In this document: positions 37,920 to 50,279 of the stretch, in pieces
Layout of the letters: each line of letters opens with the position of its first letter
Position numbering within the stretch: position 1 is the stretch's first letter
DNA from: Cacajao melanocephalus
Lineage: Eukaryota; Chordata; Mammalia; Primates; Pitheciidae
DNA: 64,000 nt
NCBI GenBank assembly: GCA_963573385.1
Contig: CAUYLG010044558.1
Location: 1-64,000, forward strand
Direction: 5' to 3'
Translations under genes and position numbers: made by a program
Notes under the pieces: generated by a model
What the model was told of the DNA's origin: nothing
The model's database searches: none
What the model saw: only the letters and a program-made list of their open reading frames with translations

Positions 37920-38025
37920 ATCCTCATTGCATTTAACCAGACTTTACAGATGAGAATACTGAGGTCTTAGTAGTACAGTGACTTACCTAGGGAACACAGA
38001 TGCACTGTGGCAGTCATGCCTACAA
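37920..38025 (-). mobile_element. MIR SINE, antisense, partial
   Basis: Antisense MIR core: actttacagatgagaatact, gaggtcttagtagtacagtg, acttacctagggaacacag. Confidence 0.52.
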
Positions 38026-38186
38026 TTCATACAGCTGGGTTCTCAGAAGCCATATATTTTGCTCTGAAACCTATCACTAAACTTGTCCAATCCATAACTA
38101 ATGCCATAGCTCTTCTCTCATATCAAGCTATGTACCTTGATATATAAATAGCAAATCTGTCATTAGCCATAACATGTAAATACTCG

Positions 38187-38364
38187 TATTGAGTCTCAAC
38201 CCCAGGTGCCCAATAGAATTACCTCAGGAACTTTTAAAACAAATACCAGTGCCCACCTTAGACCATTATCAGAATCTCTGAGGGCAGCTTGCCAACACTG
38301 GTATTTTAGTATTTGAAAAGCTCTCAGGGTCACTGTAGTGTGTTGTCAGAGTTGAGAACCACTG
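38187..38364 (+). mobile_element. hAT-Charlie short element
   Basis: Non-autonomous element with inverted ends (gagtctcaaccccaggtgcc at the left, agagttgagaaccactg at the right) and a semi-palindromic interior (tagaattacctcaggaactt ... tttgaaaagctctcagggtc). Typical of palindromic hAT MITEs. Name uncertain. Confidence 0.72.
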
Positions 38365-38509
38365 CTTTAGAACCTTAAAATTAATGTGTAAATATATCTG
38401 CAGAACTTCTTCAACAGCCCTATTTTAATTTGAAGTCAGAATAAGGGAAAAGACCTGAAATAACTTAACAATATATTTTAGATTTCAAAGTTTTATCCAA
38501 ACTTTAGGT

Positions 38510-38775
38510 AGCGACAATTACAGCTACCATTTATTGATCATCTACCATGTGTTTTACAAATATTAGGTAAAATATAAGCTCCATGAAGGCCAAAAACTTG
38601 ATTTTGTTCTCTGTCATTTCCAATGTTTAGCATCAGTCCCGGCAGATGGTTTGTAAATATCTGTCAATTGAACAATTGCACGAATGGCCTCATTTATTCC
38701 TCACAGTGGCCTCTGAAGGTAGGCATTATTCTTTCCTTGTCACTAATAAGGATTTTTAAGCTAAGACCAGTAGTC
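38510..38775 (-). mobile_element. MIR SINE split by an L2 tail
   Basis: The MIR antisense pieces lie at 38510-38568 (ccatttattgatcatctacc) and 38683-38775 (gcctcatttattcctcacag, gtaggcattattctttcc). Between them, 38569-38682 reads as a forward L2 terminus (aatataagctccatgaaggc, then atttccaatgtttagcatc, then gatggtttgtaaatatctg). The two families therefore appear nested. Confidence 0.5.
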
Positions 38776-40290
38776 TTAAAGCAATATATATGCTCCACCT
38801 ATCACACAGATAATATTGAAATTACATGTCTTTTCAAGGAGTTAATCAAAACTGACCTTTTAAAAAAAATCAAAGCTAGTATGTTAAAAAAGTTATTTTG
38901 AATCCTACTTCTATTACTTAATTTCAAAAGCTGAGCATACTGCCATCAAATAAATCCATAGACTGCCAAGCTTACACTGGATAGGAATCCAAGAACCTAG
39001 CTTATAGCAAACACAGTTAGAATTTCAACCACCTATCCAAATCAGTGTGAAAGATTTAAGAAATAAATGGAAAAAACTAACCCCATTTAAGATAAAATAT
39101 GACACAACGCTTTGTAAAGAAATGGATTAGCAATCAGTCCTCAAAACCATCTGTATCATCCCTGAACACTGGCCTTGGTCATTCTCAGTATCAAATGCTA
39201 CAACAAGATATCAAAATCTGTACTAAGCTTTTGAAAAATATCATCTGGTTTTTCTGTCCAGTCAATATAAGGCTCAGGACAGAGGACCAAGGATAGATGA
39301 GCATGCTTAAAATGAATACTCAGCTTAGGGCACATAAAAGAAAACTAAAAAAGAAAGAGATAGTAGGTGAAAATGAGGATTTCTAACAACATCCTTCCTC
39401 ACCTCATCTCAATCAAAAAAGACTGCTAATGAAAACGGAATCTGTAAGTATAGAGTCGAAATTTCATAATCTGTCAAGATTCAAGAGAGAAGCAAAAAAA
39501 GACAGACCCATAAAAGAGTCTCTGCTTCTTGTTTAATTGAGAATATTTTTGGAAAAATATTCATGGTTTTATCTTTAGAAATTTAGAATGCTATAAAATT
39601 GATATGCAATTTCTAAAGAGTAAACAATTTTGTTTGTTAATATAAATTTCAATGTTCTTAGTATAGTACTTGCACTAAGATTGCAAGATGACCCAAGAGA
39701 TAGGCCTATTCAACTGTTGCTAAAAGCCACGTAAATCAATAAAGGCAGAACGAATGATATAAGAAGCCAAAGCCTATAAAAGAAGCAAACAACAACATTT
39801 CATTGCTTGGCTAACATTTACATTTAAATACCACTCTCAGCTTGATGCAATCCTATGTGCAACTGCAAGTCTTCTACAAAAAAAAAAAAAAGATGCACTT
39901 AATTTATTGATGCTTATACACACTCATGTGACCCTGTGTTTTTGTTTTTAATTCCTAACCTTCTTTATTACATCATACTTTAACGTGAACAACAGCTTTA
40001 TAAAAGAATCATGTGATCGACCAGTTGGGCCCAGCGTCTAAGATGCAGGCTCATCATAGATAAAGCATCTGGGAATCCTTACCTTAACCCCTTCAAGGCA
40101 CCAGGGTATTATTTAGAAAATTATTGTTCTGGCATCCTAAATGATATCTTGGACCTGATGTCCAAAAGGCTAATTGAGTAGAGATCAGGGTAAGAAATCA
40201 GTGACACAGCAATACTGGTTGGGATCATGCTATAGTTCAACTCTTGCATAACAGCTTAAAAAGCTGTACTCTTCCCCACATTCACGCCAT
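38776..40290. other. unassigned interval, no gene seen
   Basis: About 1.5 kb of AT-rich DNA without recognised repeats, apart from an A run (39879-39891). The minus-strand candidate donor ttaag/gtaagg at 40078-40084 has no matching acceptor. Confidence 0.38.
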
Positions 40291-40346
40291 TCCTTATGCC
40301 ATTTTCTGAGCAATATTCCCATTTTTATTTATAAAACAGGCTGACC
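40291..40346 (+). repeat. 56-bp direct repeat, copy A
   Basis: Matches 41674-41729 with about 50 of 56 positions identical and no gaps. Shared words include tccttatgccattttctga and tttataaaacaggctgacc. Neighbouring sequence is unrelated. Confidence 0.88.
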
Positions 40347-40399
40347 AGACACAACAAAACTGTAATATTATTATAGGAGGGCATAAAAGAATTTCAAAT

Positions 40400-41012
40400 A
40401 CCCTTCCTTCACCATAAGAGTCTGTTTCCAAGTCCTGTGGAGTTTTGCTCCAAAATATCTCTTAAATTTATCCATATGCTCCGCCCCACTGTTACTATCT
40501 TAAAGTCATCCTAGTCTGTCACTTAGATTAATGCAAGAGCCACTGAACCACTTTCCCCAAACTTACTTTTGTCCCCAGCCCCACTTTACCCTACCCATCC
40601 CTGTTCAATCTCTTCTCCACACTATAGCCCAAATGATTTTTTCCAAAGCACATCTGATCATCTGATCCACCCATCTAAATCTCTCCTCCTCACCCCCTCC
40701 ACTAAAATCTATAATGGCTTCCCATGGCAGTTAGAGTAAAGATCTAAACTCTTCCCAGGGAGGTCAAGATCCTGCATGGTGTGAACCCTACCCAGCTTCC
40801 TAGCCTCTTCCCTCACCAGGCTCTGCTCTGATCTCCATGGGTAAGTCTCTCTGGTCTTCTGGCAACTCCTTGGTCACACCATACTCCCTTCTTCCCTTCT
40901 CTACTCCTACTTACTATACACACTTTATCATTTTTTTACAGCTGTAAATTTCTATTTATTATCTGATTCCTGGATTCATCTACGTCACCTCCATTGCCTG
41001 CAAGCCCCATGA
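40400..41012 (+). mobile_element. L2 LINE 3' region
   Basis: Sense L2 over about 600 bp: aatctcttctccacactata, ggcttcccatggcagttaga, gatcctgcatggtgtgaacc, ctctgctctgatctccatgg, and the tail gcctgcaagccccatgacag. Part of the interior is deleted relative to the consensus as I remember it. Confidence 0.65.
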
Positions 41013-41156
41013 CAGAGACTATGTATGCTTTAATCACAGTGGCCATTCATCTCAACTTTCCTGAGATAGTTCCAGTTTACACTGCGGCCCTAGAGTAATT
41101 AAAAGTGCTCCCCTTGACTCTCGAAGACATGTAACTGAACTAAAACTTGTTTGGCT

Positions 41157-41673
<517 letters not shown>

Positions 41674-41729
41674 TCCTTATGCCATTTTCTGAATGATGAT
41701 CCCATTTGTATTTATAAAACAGGCTGACC
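41674..41729 (+). repeat. 56-bp direct repeat, copy B
   Basis: Partner of 40291-40346 at an offset of 1383 bp. The intervening DNA holds the L2 and the Alu. Confidence 0.88.
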
Positions 41730-41750
41730 TGTTATGCCTACATATTATTT

Positions 41751-41830
41751 ATATAATACATATATATGTGTGTGTGTATACACACACACACAGTACACAC
41801 ACACACACACACATACACACACATACGTAT
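41751..41830. repeat. (TA)(TG)(CA) compound microsatellite
   Basis: Order is tatatata, tgtgtgtg, tatacacacac, then more ca units with tacg at the end. The tg and ca halves are complementary, so gtgtgtgtatacacacac is a perfect inverted repeat. Two plus ORFs (41693-41953 and 41734-41946) pass through it and are artefacts at their N-terminal ends. Confidence 0.95.
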
Positions 41831-41834
41831 ATCA

Positions 41835-42360
41835 AGCAAAAAGCCAAGATCAACCAAGTAGCTTTCCAATCTACCAAACTGCTAAACAGAGAGAATCATC
41901 AAATATACAGCCAGCTCTTAACAGTCTCTGGCATTTGCAATCATGAAGCTTAATTACCAACTATGCTACACTTTAGATCAACTCTAGAGAAGCTGCCATT
42001 GTGTCCATGTTACTCCAAAATGGGTCATTGGAAAATTAACTGCTTCGATGAGGTCAATGCCTCAAAGGCTGTTAAAGAACATTTTGACCCAAATAAAGGT
42101 ATCAAAGTGGTTTATCCACCACAGAAGTTCAGCAAAAGTGTTATGCCTTAACCACTTAGCAAAAACAAAGTGGTATCTGTAATATATGTTGCTGTAGACA
42201 AGCAAGCCTCATCAAATTCAACCATAGGTGTAGAAGAAATGAAATTACATTTTCATTCATTAATTGGGTTCAACCAACATAAAAGGTCTTTGTTCCACAA
42301 TTGCCTTTAGGAGGGAAATGTAAAATTAAGCACAGTTCATGAATCTGCTTTGGGCATTAG
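41835..42360 (+). pseudogene. decayed ORF with CCHC-knuckle-like motif
   Basis: One frame stays nearly open for about 170 codons with stops only at 41951-41953, 42149-42151 and 42308-42310. Residues 14-27 of the 41963-42151 part have C-X2-Y-X3-G-H-X4-C, the spacing of a retroviral-type CCHC zinc knuckle with the second cysteine replaced. Lys/Asp/Asn-rich sequence follows. No introns and no flanking LTRs seen. It may be an old retroelement gag piece, or a processed pseudogene of a cellular knuckle protein. I do not recognise the parent. Confidence 0.3.
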
Positions 42361-43385
42361 CCAATATTTGATCATTAATTCCATCAAAGCAGTAATAGCT
42401 TAGGCGAACTATTTTGTAACTATAGTTCTGAATTCCCCATTAATCAGATTAAAGAAGTTAAGAGATCCTTAGGTTGCCAAGACCAGAAAATAACATCCAA
42501 GAATTCCTGGGGTTGGGGGCATACTATCTCATTCCTAACATTGTTCCAGAAGCCTATAAGGTACCACAGGAATTTTAAATAAAAGAGAAGTCAGGCAATA
42601 AGACCACCAAGTAACATGCTAGGTGAAATCATCTAACTTAAGAGAGAATATGGCCCAGCCAGAATGCCTGCTTGGAGGGCACCCCCAAAAAAAGGCAAAC
42701 CAGTTTAGTTGTTTTCCTTAGGGATGAAAATTCTGAACGATCTACGTAGCCAAGATAAGAATCTTCAACAGGGAACTAGACAGGAATGAATGTATAAAAC
42801 CATCTTCAAAAGGAAGCTATACATCAGAATTTCCTTGCATTACTCATTTTACTGGCTTGTATTTTTTTCCTGTCTTTAATTACATATGGAAATAAACTAA
42901 CAATAATTGTGGTTTTGATTACAAGACCATAGGCTCACGGAGTCTTAAGTGAAACAGCTCAATCTTTATCAGAATCCTGTTATTTATAGAAAAGCCTCAG
43001 AAAGAATGGAGGCAAAAATTAAACCCTGTAGTGGATAGCACTGTCCTCGCCTGGCATCTGACACTTTTGTCTTTTATCTTCAGCAAGAGATATCATCCTC
43101 ATAAACTGCTGCAAACTCAACCTAAAAATTAAGTGAAACTGTTGCATATTGGGTCTTGGCCTGAGTTCTCAGTATTGGAGTTCAAGGGCCCACCTCCAAA
43201 GGTCCATAAAGCTTATGGTTATCTGCACAAACTTGTAATGGTCTAACTACATTTTTCTGGGGAAAGGATCTTTATCTTCAAATTATAAATTGGTTCTTCA
43301 CCCCCAAAATTAAAAAACCTTTCATATTATCAAATGAATTCCTCATTTAAAAAACCAACTCTTCAGTTAAAAAGTAGTAAAATGA
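42361..43385. other. unassigned interval
   Basis: May continue the decayed element above: a hydrophobic-coding stretch occurs near 42820-42890 in another frame. No family is named. No gene seen. Confidence 0.3.
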
Positions 43386-43697
<312 letters not shown>

Positions 43698-43819
43698 TTA
43701 AAAAAAAAAATTAGCTCTGCTTATAGATACCGTGGACCCAAAATCCTTTTTGCAAAGTGATTTTCACGTAATTAGTCTATATTAAATAGACTAAGTTATA
43801 CTAGCTATATATCCATTCT

Positions 43820-44105
43820 GAAAATGCAACAGTGGCTCATACCTATAATCCCAGTATTTTGGAAGACCAAGGCAAGAAGATCACCTCAGGCTAGGAGTTT
43901 GAGATCAGCCTGGAAAACACTGCAAGATCTTGTCTCCACAAAAAAATTTTAAAAATTTGCCAGGCATGGTGGCACATGCCTGTAGTCCTAGCTATTTGGT
44001 AGGCTGAGGCAGGAGGATTGCTTGAGGCCAGGAGTTGGAGGTTACAGTAAGCTATGATCATACCACTGCACTCCCGCCTAGATAACAAAGAGAAAGACAC
44101 TGTCA
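43820..44105 (+). mobile_element. Alu, old (AluJ-like)
   Basis: Sense Alu lacking the first bases (starts acagtggctcatacctataa) and strongly diverged, with cttgtctccacaaaaaaatt in the middle linker. Lies 140 bp after another Alu in the same orientation. Confidence 0.9.
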
Positions 44106-44114
44106 CTTAAATGC

Positions 44115-44372
44115 ATTTTTTCACTCACCAAATATTTACTGTCTGCTACATACCATGCACATATTAAGTATTACAGCATTGTGAATAAAACTAACATTCT
44201 TCCTGCCCTTGTAACACATAGTGGAAAAGATAACAACAAAAAAGTAAATACATAGGTGATTAAAATACATGATCATAAATGCTCCTAATCACTGTGAAAA
44301 ACAAACAAGAAACCAGCAGGTAGCTGTGATTTAGTGTAACACATGAGATGGTCAGGGAAGACCTCATTCTTT
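44115..44372 (-). mobile_element. L2, antisense
   Basis: Antisense L2: ctcaccaaatatttactgtc, ttctgcccttgtaac-type interior, aacaacaaaaaagtaaata, and gatggtcagggaagacctca at the inner end. Confidence 0.62.
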
Positions 44373-45362
44373 TTTGTTCTACCCAAGGAACAAAATCTTT
44401 TAAAATTCAGAATTAGAGGGGAATTATGAGGTGTGGAATACCTTTAAAATATCAAAGTTACCATCAAAATTTTTGATAAAATCGTAAATGGTCATTAAAA
44501 TGTTAGCTATTTTTAAATTCTAGTTTCCTTCCAACCGAGCAGAAAGAATTACAAATAGGGAAGAAACGGAGAGGAGGTTAAGAAACACGTGGCAATAGAT
44601 CAATTATCTTCCTAACTTAAATGGATTAGCTAAGAAGACAAAGGGAAGGTCAGAAAAAAAGTTATAAGACAAAATTATGTCATATTGTAGCTTTGGTTTC
44701 TTGTTAGTTTAAATAGAACAAGCATGAAGAGTCAGCAAATGATCCCTATAACATGTCTCCACAATACACCCAGAAAATGACAAGCTTTATTCAAAAACTA
44801 GATTCAGAACCATTAGCAATATACATGTGTGAAAAAGGTGTGCCCTCTACTAATGTGGTTTTATGGCTCTAATAGGCAGAACAAAGTTATTGTATAGTCT
44901 TTCAAATTCAAGAGACAGGATTCAGCAGGATGAAGTCTAAAGATGGTATCATGCTGACCTTCTAGCAGACAGCCAACACCCAGATCTTCCTTCACTCAGA
45001 GCTCCCTCACTGAAGATGGTCTCTGCCCCTCCAAGACTCTGAGACCCTGGAGAGACTCTCAAAGGCAGAACAAAAAGAAGTTGCCCTCATGTATCACAAA
45101 AGCAAATCACATCTTGAAACTACCGATTCTTAACTGCACTTTCATACATAAACTTTCCAAAATTCAAGTTAAAAGAGTAAACATAATAATATCAATTGTA
45201 TATTTTAAGAGATTTATTCATAAAAATGTAATAAATGTTGGGCATGGAAGAATTATAGAAAGAAAAGGTAAGTGCCTAAGAATGTAGAAATAGAGGGAAA
45301 AGTCAGAAAAAAAGAGAGGGCCTTGACCCCAAAAGGGAGCAAAGGGTTCAAAGAGATTAACT
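44373..45362. other. unassigned interval
   Basis: No recognised element. The plus ORF 45081-45287 is unsupported. A plus-strand donor-like aaaag/gtaagtgcc at 45266-45268 has no good acceptor upstream. Confidence 0.35.
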
Positions 45363-45500
45363 GTTGAGGAAAAAGCAGAGAAGGGGGAAGAGAGAAGGGA
45401 GGGAGTAAAGGGGAAAATGGGTAGGGGAGAGGAAGAGGAGGCAAGCAGGAGAGAAGAGATGGGAGGGGAATAGAAGAGAGGGAAAAAGAGAAGAGAAAAC
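45363..45500 (+). repeat. polypurine (GA-rich) tract
   Basis: About 138 bases almost entirely A and G on the plus strand, with fewer than ten pyrimidines. Irregular rather than a strict GA repeat. The minus 91-codon ORF 45253-45528 (Pro/Leu/Ser) is a by-product of the composition. Confidence 0.93.
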
Positions 45501-46640
45501 GAATTAACAAAAATTGATCAAGAAACAAAATCTTACATTGTCTATCGTAACAACTGTTTACATATTTTTAGTACTTCAGAAAGATCATAGAGTTGGCTGT
45601 CCCATGAGTCAAAGAATTAAACTATTCAGACAGTGCATATACAATTAAACTGTTTAAATGGCTCAGACTACAAAGGAGTGAACAAGGAAACTGTGCTTTA
45701 TGGTGTTGAACTGCAAGTTCTTCCACAAGCACAGCACAGGATACATTTGCTTCATGGATTCTTTCTTCTATTTAGACAAGAACAGAAAGGAAGAAAAAAA
45801 ATTAACAGCCTAGCTCATTCACAGTGACTATACACTTTTAAAAAAGGGACTTCCCAACGTCAAGGAAACTGTTTACCTCTTCCTCACTACGGGAGAACTT
45901 GTGGTTAGTTAAAAAAAAAAATGAGTTATTGGATCAATGCAGTTCATAAAAACAGCAGCAACAATTCTTGTTTTTTCCTAGAATGAAATTACAAACTGTT
46001 GAGAAGCAAGGCCTTGGATGTATCATCTTGATATATATATGTGTGTGTGCATGTATGTGCTTGTTTTCTGTCATTAAAGAAATTTCTACAATAATACACA
46101 CTTTTTTAAAAACTTAGATTTACTTTTATTCAATTCAATCTTTTTATAGGTCAAAGATTTATTTTTCTTTAGAGAAATTAGGTACTTTATGACACCACAA
46201 AACTCAGCAAACTGTTTCATACCAAAATAATTATTAAAAGTAAACCACAGGGCTCAGGAAATGTCCAAGGAAGAGTCTTCCTCCCCCAACCATTAACCTC
46301 AACTCCAAAAGACCTCAGAGACACAGACAAATACAGACCCTGTTTCTGAAAGGATTTTTACTTGTAATGAAATGATAAAACTGCCATTAAACATAGGGTT
46401 TATGAAAAGACAAACAGATGACAGAGTTTCTTGGGGGGTATGCCCAAGACGATGGCAGTGTAAAAATGTATTTGAATAGTCAACGAATAAATGAACAATG
46501 ATCAGTGTGACACCTCTAAACATACAGCTTCATAAACTGGACTTCTGTATAATGAAGCATATTTTTCATTTCTTATGTTTCTTGTCTGAAATGCTATCTT
46601 TCATTTCTCAGTGAGGCATGGCTGGCAAAACAGAAGCTGC
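45501..46640. other. unassigned interval
   Basis: No gene seen. A short ta/tg microsatellite lies at 46029-46060. AT-rich elsewhere. Confidence 0.38.
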
Positions 46641-46644
46641 ATAA

Positions 46645-46705
46645 GAACATGGACTGTGAACTAGCACAGAGTAGGTGCTCACTAAGTGTTTGGAAAAATA
46701 ATGAT
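46645..46705 (+). mobile_element. L2 terminal fragment
   Basis: Phrases ctagcacagagtaggtgctc and actaagtgtttgg match the L2 3' end. Very short. Confidence 0.4.
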
Positions 46706-46996
46706 CAATAATGGTTCATACACAAATGAATGGTGAAAAATGAATGGATAGCTGTTCCCTCGCAGATCACCTCAGTTTCCCTGTAGCTGGCCTCTCGCCC
46801 ACCCCATGATACCATGTTTGAATCTCAAGCCATCAGAATATCATCTTAAAAGTTAAAGGGGCTTGCCAAAAACTAACTTTATTTCACTCCCTTGATTCTC
46901 ATGAAGAAACAGAATAGTTTCAGAGAGAACATCTAAATGCATAAATCAGAAAAGGATTCGAATTCTACTTGATCTGGCAGGTCCATGACTCTAGGC

Positions 46997-47214
46997 AAGA
47001 GTTTGTCAGCCTTGGTACAAGACATCTGGGACTGGATCATTCTTTGCTGCAAAGTCTGTCCTGTGCATTCCAGAATGTTCAGCAGCACCCCTGTCCTGTA
47101 CCCAGGAGATGTCAATAACATCCTACACTGCCAGTTGGGACCACCAGAAACAGCTCTCCAGACATTGCCCAATGTCTCCTGGGAGCTAAAATCATCCTCA
47201 GGTGAGAGCCACTG
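46997..47214 (-). mobile_element. MER20 (hAT-Charlie), antisense
   Basis: Whole-length antisense copy: aagagtttgtcagccttggt, gctgcaaagtctgtcctgtg, ccagacattgcccaatgtct and gtgagagccactg. A perfect 8-bp TSD, ctctaggc, flanks it at 46989-46996 and 47215-47222, the duplication length expected of hAT transposition. The minus 118-codon ORF 46933-47289 runs through the element and is not a gene. Members of this family have been reported as enhancers in endometrial stromal cells. Confidence 0.92.
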
Positions 47215-47324
47215 CTCTAGGCAAATTTCTTGATTACTTAAGCTTTGTTTTCTCATATGAAAAAATGTGTACAATACCACTTTGCTCAAGTAATGGTTGC
47301 AGTAATTAAATTACAAAAATAACA

Positions 47325-47560
47325 ATAATGACAATACTAATGATAGTGAGACCCATGTTTATTGAGGGCCTATTACATGCCAGGCATGGAAGAGAGACAA
47401 ATCACTTGATCCCCTTCAATTCTCACAATAATCATATAGATTGCAGTTCTCTTGCTCCCATAAGCACCCAAATTGCCAGCTGTCATAGCCAAAATTCAAA
47501 CTGAAGTCATCTGACTCCACGGCCCTGAGCTCTCCACCATACTCTACAACCCATCTCCCA
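47325..47560 (-). mobile_element. MIR SINE, antisense
   Basis: Antisense MIR: catgtttattgagggcctat, tacatgccaggcatggaaga, ttcaattctcacaataatca, then the end ctctccaccatactctac. A short L2/MIR-type ending (taggccttcaacaaatactt) follows at 47578-47600. Confidence 0.78.
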
Positions 47561-48639
47561 ATGCAATCTGTCACCCAGTAGGCCTTCAACAAATACTTGC
47601 CTCCTTTCAACATTTTTCTTAATTTTCTTTTCCCAGAATAATCAAAGTTCGGTATGCCTTCCTACTGCGGAATCGAAAATGGTCTATTAAAGTCCCCATG
47701 TAAAACATATTACAGTTGCCTCTTCCAGCCTTATCAATAATGACTTCCTGCTGCCTGGTATATACAGTAATGCTTCACATCCCTTGATATCTCTTGGCAT
47801 CAATTCTCTCTATATTCAACTGTTAAGTTCCTAGAAATCAGAGACCACAAATAAACTATTCATTACATGTTTCTGGGTGACGATGGTGACCCTGGGTAGA
47901 AAGAAAACTACTACACAGTTATTGATTTGACATTGTCACCAGTTTGCAACAAAAAAGCCATATTCAGAATTTTAGAAGGATTTAAGACTGCTGAACTTCA
48001 ATCGAAGTTGAGTAATTTTATTTTTTTCAATACTAAATTACATCTAATGAATGGGAGGAGAGGGAATCTATAATTATTTAAGCTTCTTAATGCTAGGCCT
48101 TTAGTCCTGATGTTTTAGCCACTTGAAACAATGGAATACAAAATGAGCTTTGGCTAATGTCAGCTGAGCTTTTTCTACAGGGTTTCAAGGATCTTACAAG
48201 ATTAGTCTATAAATGAAAAATCTTCATGGTAACAGCATATATGGAATAGCATTTAAGGGTTAAAAAAAAAAGTTATACAGGGAAAAGAACAAACCATAAA
48301 GAGGAATTGTTTTTACTCCAATTTCCTTTTCTGACTTTTATTCCTATAATGAGAAGTTTCTATAATTTATACGTAAGAATATTTACTTGAGGTCTCCTTT
48401 GGTAGAATAAATCCTAATTTGTAGGCCATAACTGTCTTTTTCTGGTTCAGTCACTTTCTCTAAGTATGCTGTTTCCCAATTATGAACTAGTATTTCAAAT
48501 TCTATTTTAGATTCCCTCTGTGCTAGAGAGGGCCCATTCAAAATTTAGTGCTAATAAAAATGACAAGAACAATATCCACTTTTTTTAAATGAAAGCAGGG
48601 AAGGAACTAATTAAGGCCACTAACAGCCACCACAAAAGA
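47561..48639. other. unassigned interval, possible L2 trace
   Basis: At 47640-47860 tracts such as aactgttaagttcctagaaa and cagagaccacaaataaac could be a very old L2 tail. Nothing firm. No exon pair seen. Confidence 0.3.
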
Positions 48640-49385
48640 ATAAAAGAGACACAATGACCACTTCACAACACTAGGATGGCTATAATTTGTTTTTTAACTG
48701 AAAATAACAAGTGTTGGCAAGGACGTGGAAAAACTGGCCCCCTGACACATTGCTGGTGGGAATGTAAAATGGTTTGGCTGCTGTAAGAACAGCATGGCAG
48801 CTCCTTAAACATACATGACCCATGGTAATGGTATGTTTAACCATGTTACCCAGCCATTCCACTCTTAGGTAAATGCCCAAGAGAACTGAAACCATATGTT
48901 CACACAAAAGTTTGTACAAGAAAGTTCATAGCAGGCAAAATGGAAGCAACTCAAATGTCCATCAACTGAGGACTGAATAAACAAAATGTGGTATATCCCT
49001 ACAGTGGAATATTACTTGTCCATAAAAAGGAAAAACCTTTTTATGGTCATTCCTTTCAAGCTTGAACCTTGAAAATATTTTGTTAAGTGAAAGTAGCTAG
49101 ACACAAAAGGCCACATTAATGTATAGTCCCATTTATATCAAATGTCCGGTAGGCAAATCCATAAAGACAGAGTAGATTAATGGCCACCACAGGATAGAAG
49201 TGGGGGAATCTGGACTAACTGCTAATAGTATGAGGTTTCTTATTGGGATGATGGAAATGTTTTGGAATTATATAATGGTGACAACTACACAACATAGTGA
49301 ATAGACTAAAAATCACTGAAGTGTACACGTTAAAATGATAAATTTCATTTAGGTGAATTATATCTCGATTTAAAATTATGCTAAA
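48640..49385 (+). mobile_element. old L1 (L1M type), 3' end
   Basis: ORF2 end and 3' UTR: gtgttggcaaggacgtggaa, cattgctggtgggaatgtaa, aatgtccatcaactgaggac, tgatggaaatgttttggaat, and the tail gaattatatctcgatttaaa. Confidence 0.8.
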
Positions 49386-50279
49386 ACAAAAACTTTGAGA
49401 CTGAAAAACACTAAATTTATAGATGTCTAGTTAGTTCCTCACTCCTTGCAACCACACAGCACCTGACAGTGGTCCCAGCATAGGTTTCTTCACGAAAACC
49501 ACCCTGCTCTCTTAAGAGACATGAACAACAAAAGTGAGAAACCAATGCTGGAAACTTTAAACAATGAGAAACAGTTTACCCTAAGAGCATACTAAGGAGC
49601 TTACATCAGAGAGAACTACAAAAAAAAGAAAAAGAAAGTGGATTTTTGACAAGAGAAATAAGACAGTGAAAGAAACTGTTATAAAGGGAGGGAGTGTTTG
49701 TCCTAGGAAAGGAAGACAAAAAAAGGCTAAACTGCTCTTGTGTCTTTGCACGTTTTGGCTATATGAGTTTGTCCATGTAAGTAAATGGACATGGCATCCT
49801 ACAGGTAAAAAGAATATTGTAAATCACACTTCAAAAAACAAAAAAACAAAAAAGAGCCAATGTGATAATGCTTAAATCAGAGAAATAAAAACTGTAGCAA
49901 AGGAAATACACGCCCAGTTTTCTATCAGGTCACTTCCCAGTTATTTCCTCTTTCCAACACTCCACAACTATTTCCTGCTAAACTTGTTCCTCCTTCACTG
50001 CATTTCTTCATTTAACCATTCTTCCTCCTACACAGACACACCACTTTTCCTCACTGGTGTCCCAAATCATTAGCAAATCTGCCTTTTCACTATGTATTCT
50101 CCCAGGGATGAACCTCATATCCTACAACCTCCTCTATTGCCTAAATTGTTGCCCAGATATTTTATATTATCATCAGATGATCATCATAATCACTCACTCC
50201 CTCAACAAATGAGTGTGGTGGGGAACTAAAGGAACATGCAGTGGTAATCCAAGTCTGACGCTTTCTCTGCTGTATCAGA
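49386..50279. other. unassigned interval
   Basis: Pyrimidine-rich from 49915 to 50160 without repeat assignment. The plus ORF 49666-49875 has no support. No exon pair seen. Confidence 0.35.

Noticed and set aside
45253..45528. Pro/Leu-rich minus ORF
   Set aside because: Artefact of the polypurine tract, which removes stop codons on the opposite strand.
46933..47289. 118-codon minus ORF
   Set aside because: Coincides with a whole MER20 DNA transposon, a non-coding element.
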